This document shows, piece after piece, positions 59,394 to 64,000 of a stretch of DNA of 64,000 nt. The notes beneath the pieces are model-generated. The model ran no database searches. It saw nothing but the letters and a program-made list of their open reading frames with translations, and had not been told where the DNA came from. The DNA lies in the NCBI GenBank assembly GCA_963082975.1, contig OY720348.1, positions 51,968,421 through 52,032,420 on the forward strand, read 5' to 3'. The stretch's first letter is position 1; every line of letters starts with the position of its first letter. Source of the stretch: Labia minor. Lineage: Eukaryota; Arthropoda; Insecta; Dermaptera; Spongiphoridae. Position numbers and translations under genes: made by a program.

Positions 59394-59579
59394 CAGTGGC
59401 TTAGCATAGCGGGGGCGTCAATGTTTGAGGGCGGCAAGAATTTCACAATAAATAATATCTATATCTATATTCATGCCATCTTTATTTATACCTGTTTATG
59501 CGTTTTCAATTTATGTACTAAAATGAGGGAGGTAAATTTGACTTCTGCTCTGGGCGGCGGATTTCACGCTACGCCACTG
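59394..59579. mobile_element. hAT-like MITE, 186 bp
   Basis: Ends CAGTGGCTTAGC and GCTACGCCACTG are inverted. The flanking octamers TCGCTGTA and TCTCGGTA match at 6 of 8. The interior has GGGGGCGTC and GGGCGGC motifs. The 78-codon frame crossing it is an artefact. Confidence 0.65.
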
Positions 59580-59706
59580 TCTCGGTAACAATTTGTCACT
59601 TTCTTGTTATTAACGGAGAAATCAATTTCCTTAACAACATATAAATTTAAATAAGATTAAAATTGTAAATAATATTTTATATTATATTTTTTATTAAAAT
59701 AATAAT

Positions 59707-60417
59707 AAGTACCTGGAACACCGAGCTATCTATCGCTCGACCCTTTAAAAATTATTGATATACAATTTTTTTAATTATTTATTACAATGATTAAATGTTA
59801 CATTAAATGTTACATCAATTTGATTAAAATGAATGGAATTGGTGTCCTCAATAATAATAAATAAGATTAATATAATTTAAATAATATTTTAGTGAAAAAA
59901 TATTAAAAATTATAAAACTATCTAAAAATTAATTAATAAAAGAACAATGGATAAATAAATATAAATTAGTAATTTAATAAAAAATAATCACGAAAATAGA
60001 TAAAAAAATAACATAAAATTAAATTAAATTTTAGATTTTTTTTGGTGAAAGATTAATAAATATATTTCGTAATTTGATTCTAAAATATTATTAAAATAAA
60101 TAATAAATTTTTAATTTTACTTCGAAATTAAGTAAAAAATTTTAAAATATTTTAAATATAAAATAATATTAATACAATATTAATTAAAAAAGAATGGCAA
60201 GAGGAAAAATTTCAATATGGATGACATAATTTGTGACGTCATATAATTTTAAATTTAGAAAAATACTAATAAAATTGATTTTTCTCGAGGCTGAAACCAA
60301 TACAGATCGATTTGTGTTTATAAATATTATCTATGGTGTGAATTTCAAAAAATTCCATCTAGCGGTTTAATATCTCAAAAATATAGAAAAATCTATATAC
60401 AAATATATATAAAAATA

Positions 60418-60455
<38 letters not shown>

Positions 60456-60480
60456 TTTTGCTAGTATAATAAGATAAGCT
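59707..60480 (+). mobile_element. Family D, long copy
   Basis: Starts GTACCTGGAACACCGAGC, includes TGACGTCA (60234), CGAGGCTGAAACCAATACAG and (AT)n, and ends ATACAATTTTTGCTAG then TATAATAAGATAAG. It resembles the order of the copy in 51828-52976. Confidence 0.6.
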
Positions 60481-60654
60481 ATATCAATACAATATTAGAA
60501 TATATTATATAAAAATTGAATCAAATATATGAATAAAATAAATTCAATTCTCTAATTAAAACAAAAAAGAAAAAGAAAAAAAAAAGAAAAACAATGTTAT
60601 ATTTGTTTAGGTTTACTTTTATTAAAAAAAAAATAATCTGCTGGACAGATTTAT

Positions 60655-60725
60655 TTTCCCCTTGTGAGCTGGGGTCGTGGCATAGACATACTGTATCCCT
60701 TGTTTGTCATAAAAGGAAACTAAAA
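60655..60725 (+). repeat. Conserved repeat motif
   Basis: CCCTTGTTTGTCATAAAAGG then AAACTAAAAGGGG is an imperfect stem-loop resembling the GTCGTAAGAGGCGACTAA motif dispersed in insect genomes. Followed by a long T run. Confidence 0.3.
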
Positions 60726-61429
60726 GGGGTTGATTTTTTTTTTTTTTTTATATTAAATTTTTATTTTTTCAAATTTTATAGATATAATCATTATTATTCA
60801 ATTTCAATAAAATATATTTTTAAACTGAAATAATCCTATATGATTATTTGTATACTTATGGTCAATTTTTAATGAATATTTTTTAATTCTATAAAAAAAA
60901 TTCTTTGATTGAGCGGGAAGGGGGTGTTGAATTAGTATTTTTAAAATAAGTGAGACTTCAAATTAAGAATATGGAATATAGAAAACATTCATATTTGAAA
61001 AAAATAAGTTTGTTTATAGGGAGAACAATTGGGAAGCGAACGGTTGGTAGACCAAGCAAGTAGTGCGCAGATAAATAAAGGTAAACACGAGGGAATTTAG
61101 AGAGGTTAGGAATTGGATGGAGATGGCAGAGAGATATCTCATAATTGAATAAGTTGGATTGTATAGTTCAAAAGCCTTTGTATATAAATATAATTCTAAA
61201 ATAAGAAAATCCATTTCTGAAATAATATATTATTTTGTACGATAGAAAATGTATTTATTATACCTTTTAGAGTAAAGTTGACATGGTAAATTATTTAATC
61301 CCGGATATTAGTAATTCTCGTTTACTTTTTTTCTTACCGAATAATAATAAAGTTTGTTTGATGATGGACGAAAGGGTGGGGTGAGTGGGGGGAGGAGGGG
61401 ATTAGGGGGTAAACTTGTTTCTTTTTCAG

Positions 61430-61754
61430 ACGTCTATTATCCGCTGATTGAATGGCTCTGGCACGCTCTTGACCCAGGCATTTGGTTGATGGCAGTCATT
61501 GTCTGTCAGCCGCCTCGGAATTCAGCCAAAATAGATTTACATTGTCTGCAAATGTTTCGAGGGGGTGTACCACTCTACAAGTATTCGACCAGCCTCTCCA
61601 AATCCCCTTTCCATCTACGAAAATGGATTCGGGCATAAAAGTAGATAAAGAATTGTTACATGATACACTACTTTCATTTAATTCGATAAAATGGAATCTC
61701 AATGGGGATGGATACTATTATCGTCCAACAACCGGGTCATTGAACATAGAATAA
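61430..61754 (+). CDS. Candidate terminal exon, frame uncertain
   Basis: A strong acceptor (TTTCTTTTTCAG, ending 61429) opens a GC-richer block in which two overlapping frames are open. One gives VYYPLIEWLWHALDPGIWLM... and stops at 61636-61638. The other, open from about 61470, gives HCLSAASEFSQNRFTLSANV...PTTGSLNIE and stops at 61752-61754; its acceptor would be the weaker GACCCAG at 61471-61477. The second has the more protein-like composition in its C-terminal half (KVDKELLHDTLLSFNSIKW). No family recognised. It could be a last exon, possibly of the gene starting at 28162, or a decayed fragment. Confidence 0.3.
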
Positions 61755-61950
61755 ATCCATCCCACAGATAATTCAATTAGTAAATTATTGTTTATGTAAA
61801 TTTAAAAATAAAATAAAGCATCTCACTACTATCATTTCTAACTTAATAAATTAAAACAAAAAAAAAAAATTTATAAATAAATAAAATTTAATAAAAAAAT
61901 TAACATTCTATATTTTTTTAGACACCACACATTTGATTTTTTGATTTTTT

Positions 61951-62173
61951 ATCTCGCCAGAGATAGTATTGCGATCACGAAAATTTTCGATGTTGATATT
62001 TTGATGTTTATATAGGTTTTGAAGGTTCCTGAGTCATTTTCACTAAGGTTGAGAAAAATGTCTGTGTGTATGTGTGTATGTAGACAAGATTACGCAAAAA
62101 CGGTTTGAGCTAGAATAATGAAATTTGGCACACGGGCATTATTCAAAATTTGTAGTTTTCTATCAACTTTTTT
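61951..62173 (+). mobile_element. HINE-A 5' fragment
   Basis: T run, then ATCTCGCCAGAGATAGTATT through the core to TTCTATCAACTTTTTTTT, where similarity stops. Confidence 0.7.
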
Positions 62174-62530
62174 TTTAATTTAATTTATAAATTTAAGAAC
62201 TTCAATAGCATTCATCAAATATTAATTAATTTAAAAATAAAATATTACTCTCCATTCCAATTTCAATAAAATAAAATGTGACTACTATTATTATTAGTAA
62301 TAGTAATAAGGTAAAAGTGTTATATTGATCATACCTCGCATTCATTTCTGCTTTCTTTTTGGGTATTAGAGAACAGAGAGGGAGAATTATAATTATATTT
62401 ATAGTAATTAAATAGTCTATTATATAATTAAATAGAAATTAGAATACAAATTATTACTAAATAGGTTTGAATCCTTTTTTAGATATTAATAAATATCAGA
62501 AGTTATCCCATTGTTTTTTACAATGTTTTT
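62174..62530. other. AT-rich spacer, nothing recognised
   Basis: No gene or repeat recognised. Confidence 0.35.
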
Positions 62531-63113
62531 ACTATCTCGCCAGAGATAATATTGCGATCACGAAAATTTTCAATGTCGAGATTTTGATGTTTTTATACGT
62601 TTTGAAGGCGCCTGAATCATTTTCACTAAGGTTGAGAAAAATATATGTGTTTATGTAGACAAGATTACGCAAAAACGGTTTGAGCTAGAATAATGAAATT
62701 TGGTACACGGGCATTATTCAAAATTTGTAGTTTTCTTTCAACTTTTGAGAAATATAGCTCATTCGGAAGAGGGTCATTACCTACCACGTTTTGATTTTTT
62801 TTTCCTCTAAACTGACCGTTAAAATAAAGATAGATGTTTGATAGTTTTTCCACATGATTAAAAATCCTATAAAACTGCTATACATAGAATTTCAGCTTGA
62901 TTGAATCGCTGAAAGTGCTGAAATTAATTTTTAAAATATTTTAATTTTGACTTAAATATTAAGGTATATAAAAGTTTTAAAATTTAAATATAATATATGT
63001 TAATTAATTAATTTAATTAAATAACAATAACATACTGTAAATTTATTTTTTTAATTAATCAATTAATTAATCTAATTAAAATTTGCGAGATAGTCGAGTG
63101 GAGGCAATCCAGA
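62531..63113 (+). mobile_element. HINE-A, full length
   Basis: 583 bp from ACTATCTCGCCAGAGATAAT to GCGAGATAGTCGAGTGGAGG and CAATCCAGAT, flanked by T runs on both sides. A reference copy for the family together with 20893-21511. The open frame within it is an artefact. Confidence 0.8.
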
Positions 63114-63142
63114 TTTTTTTTAAAAACAATTTGTGCCTACAG

Positions 63143-63353
63143 TAAAGAAAGTGAGAATACTGTTAGAATGATTATAGACAATGATTTCCCAATTATTTCT
63201 GTGGATAATGCTTACACTGGACAAGAAGTAGCTGAGGAAAATGTTTTGCAATGGCTAGAGAAGTACAAAGATAAAGGTCCTAAAATTAATTTTGTTTATT
63301 CGGCTATAACGGACACCTCCTTTCCCAATAGTCGGTTATATTGTGGTTTTACT
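63143..63353 (+). CDS. Candidate internal exon
   Basis: Acceptor TGCCTACAG at 63142 and a donor GTATCT at 63354 bound 211 nt with one open frame: KESENTVRMIIDNDFPIISV, then DNAYTGQEVAEENVLQWLEK, YKDKGPKINFVYSAITDTSF and PNSRLYCGFT. Composition and codon use look protein-coding, unlike nearby AT frames. The segment WLEKYKDKGPKINFVYSAIT...SRLYCGFT weakly recalls the first helix and strand of a double-stranded-RNA-binding fold, but that is by eye only. Read-through past the donor becomes hydrophobic AT-derived sequence and stops at 63410. It lies only 30 bp after a HINE-A, whose tail may supply part of the acceptor region. It may belong to the same gene as 61430 or to another. Confidence 0.4.
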
Positions 63354-63410
63354 GTATCTATAATATCATATCCTATAATACTATATGTTATATATTTATT
63401 TAATAAATAA

Positions 63411-64000
63411 TTTATTTTATTTTATATATTACAATTTTTTATCTATATATTCTGCACCTATTACCATCGAATTGTAATGTAGAATTGTGGTAATGTGTTT
63501 AATTAAATATTTGTTATTCTTTAGCCGAGTTGTTTGTTGTCTATTATGTTGCGCGGAAAAGGGTTACCCTCCTTCAATTTCAATTGAATAGAGCCGACTC
63601 ACCTGGGAGGGTAACAAGTAACCGGATACTTTGCCCACGTGCCCCATCTTTGATTATTGATATAAAAAAAAAAAAAATTAAATAAATAATAAAATAAAAT
63701 AAATAAAACATCACCAAGTTTCTTTAACCCAGAGGTTGTTTTCTTTCCCCACACGTGCCTAACCACCTTCACGCCCCCCCCCCGCCCTCTCTCGATTCGA
63801 CCAAATCAAATGGTAATTTAATAAATGAATGATCACTATTATCAAATCATGCTGGTTTTTAATTAATTGTGATTGACAGTTACATCAAAATGACAGCTTC
63901 GTTTCGCGGCATGTAAATTAACAGTGTTACATTTACATACACAGTTTAGGGTTATGTTTGACTGAATTATTAAAGAGGATATATATATTGTATATTGTAT
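63411..64000. other. Spacer to window end
   Basis: No supported gene. The phrase GGGTTACCCTCC and its near-inverse GGAGGGTAAC (63560-63615) form a loose inverted pair. Confidence 0.3.

Overview
This is an AT-rich, intron-bearing animal nuclear sequence, most likely an insect and possibly hemipteroid. That reading rests on recognisable insect-style mobile elements (mariner and hAT elements, a tRNA-derived SINE, fragments of a non-LTR retrotransposon with the GEWRRLHNEELHDLY signature), C2H2 zinc-finger genes, GT-AG splice sites and an arthropod-like initiator. No species can be named from the window. Gene density is very low and most of the sequence is layered transposable-element debris.

The clearest gene is a two-exon C2H2 zinc-finger gene at 16541-19318 (+). 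It encodes about 717 residues: one atypical N-terminal finger, 22 tandem canonical fingers and a 23rd finger cut short by a stop codon. A frameshifted, 5'-truncated paralogue lies in inverted orientation at 13329-13829, and degenerate finger relics sit downstream of both copies. The intact gene lies between two mariner terminal repeats (16139 and 22085) that also enclose the C-terminal end of a decayed mariner transposase. A second credible coding element is the first exon of a secreted or membrane protein at 28162-28233 (+). Weaker exon candidates lie at 61430-61754 and 63143-63353, and a minimal one at 48226-48237.

The repeats fall into definable groups. Two abundant families, here called HINE-A and HINE-B, have asymmetric inverted termini, a 3' subterminal hairpin, a microsatellite core and T-rich targets, the structure of Helentron-associated elements. 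A non-autonomous Helitron family ends in a hairpin plus CTAG, and one copy has an exact empty site elsewhere in the window. Other elements are foldback elements at 5320-6177, 30358-30748, 44375-44805 and 56872-57417; hAT-like elements with near-matching 8-bp target duplications; three mariner relics; several LINE 3' fragments; a tRNA-derived SINE; and a dispersed family (family D) that shares a CRE-containing module with HINE-B.

Layout. 1-12650: HINE, SINE and family D debris with one perfect foldback. 12650-22090: zinc-finger locus inside mariner and HINE material. 23038-27590: first copy of a multi-kilobase duplication whose second copy is 48837-53095; a third partial copy is at 34712-35150. 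27900-28240: promoter-like region and secreted-protein exon. 28300-40000: LINE, foldback, nested HINE, mariner and SINE. 40000-48500: single-copy islands, LTR-like sequence, foldback, Helitron and LINE. 53100-60500: nested hAT and HINE elements, mariner relic, foldback and family D. 60600-64000: exon candidates among HINE-A copies. All family calls were made by eye.
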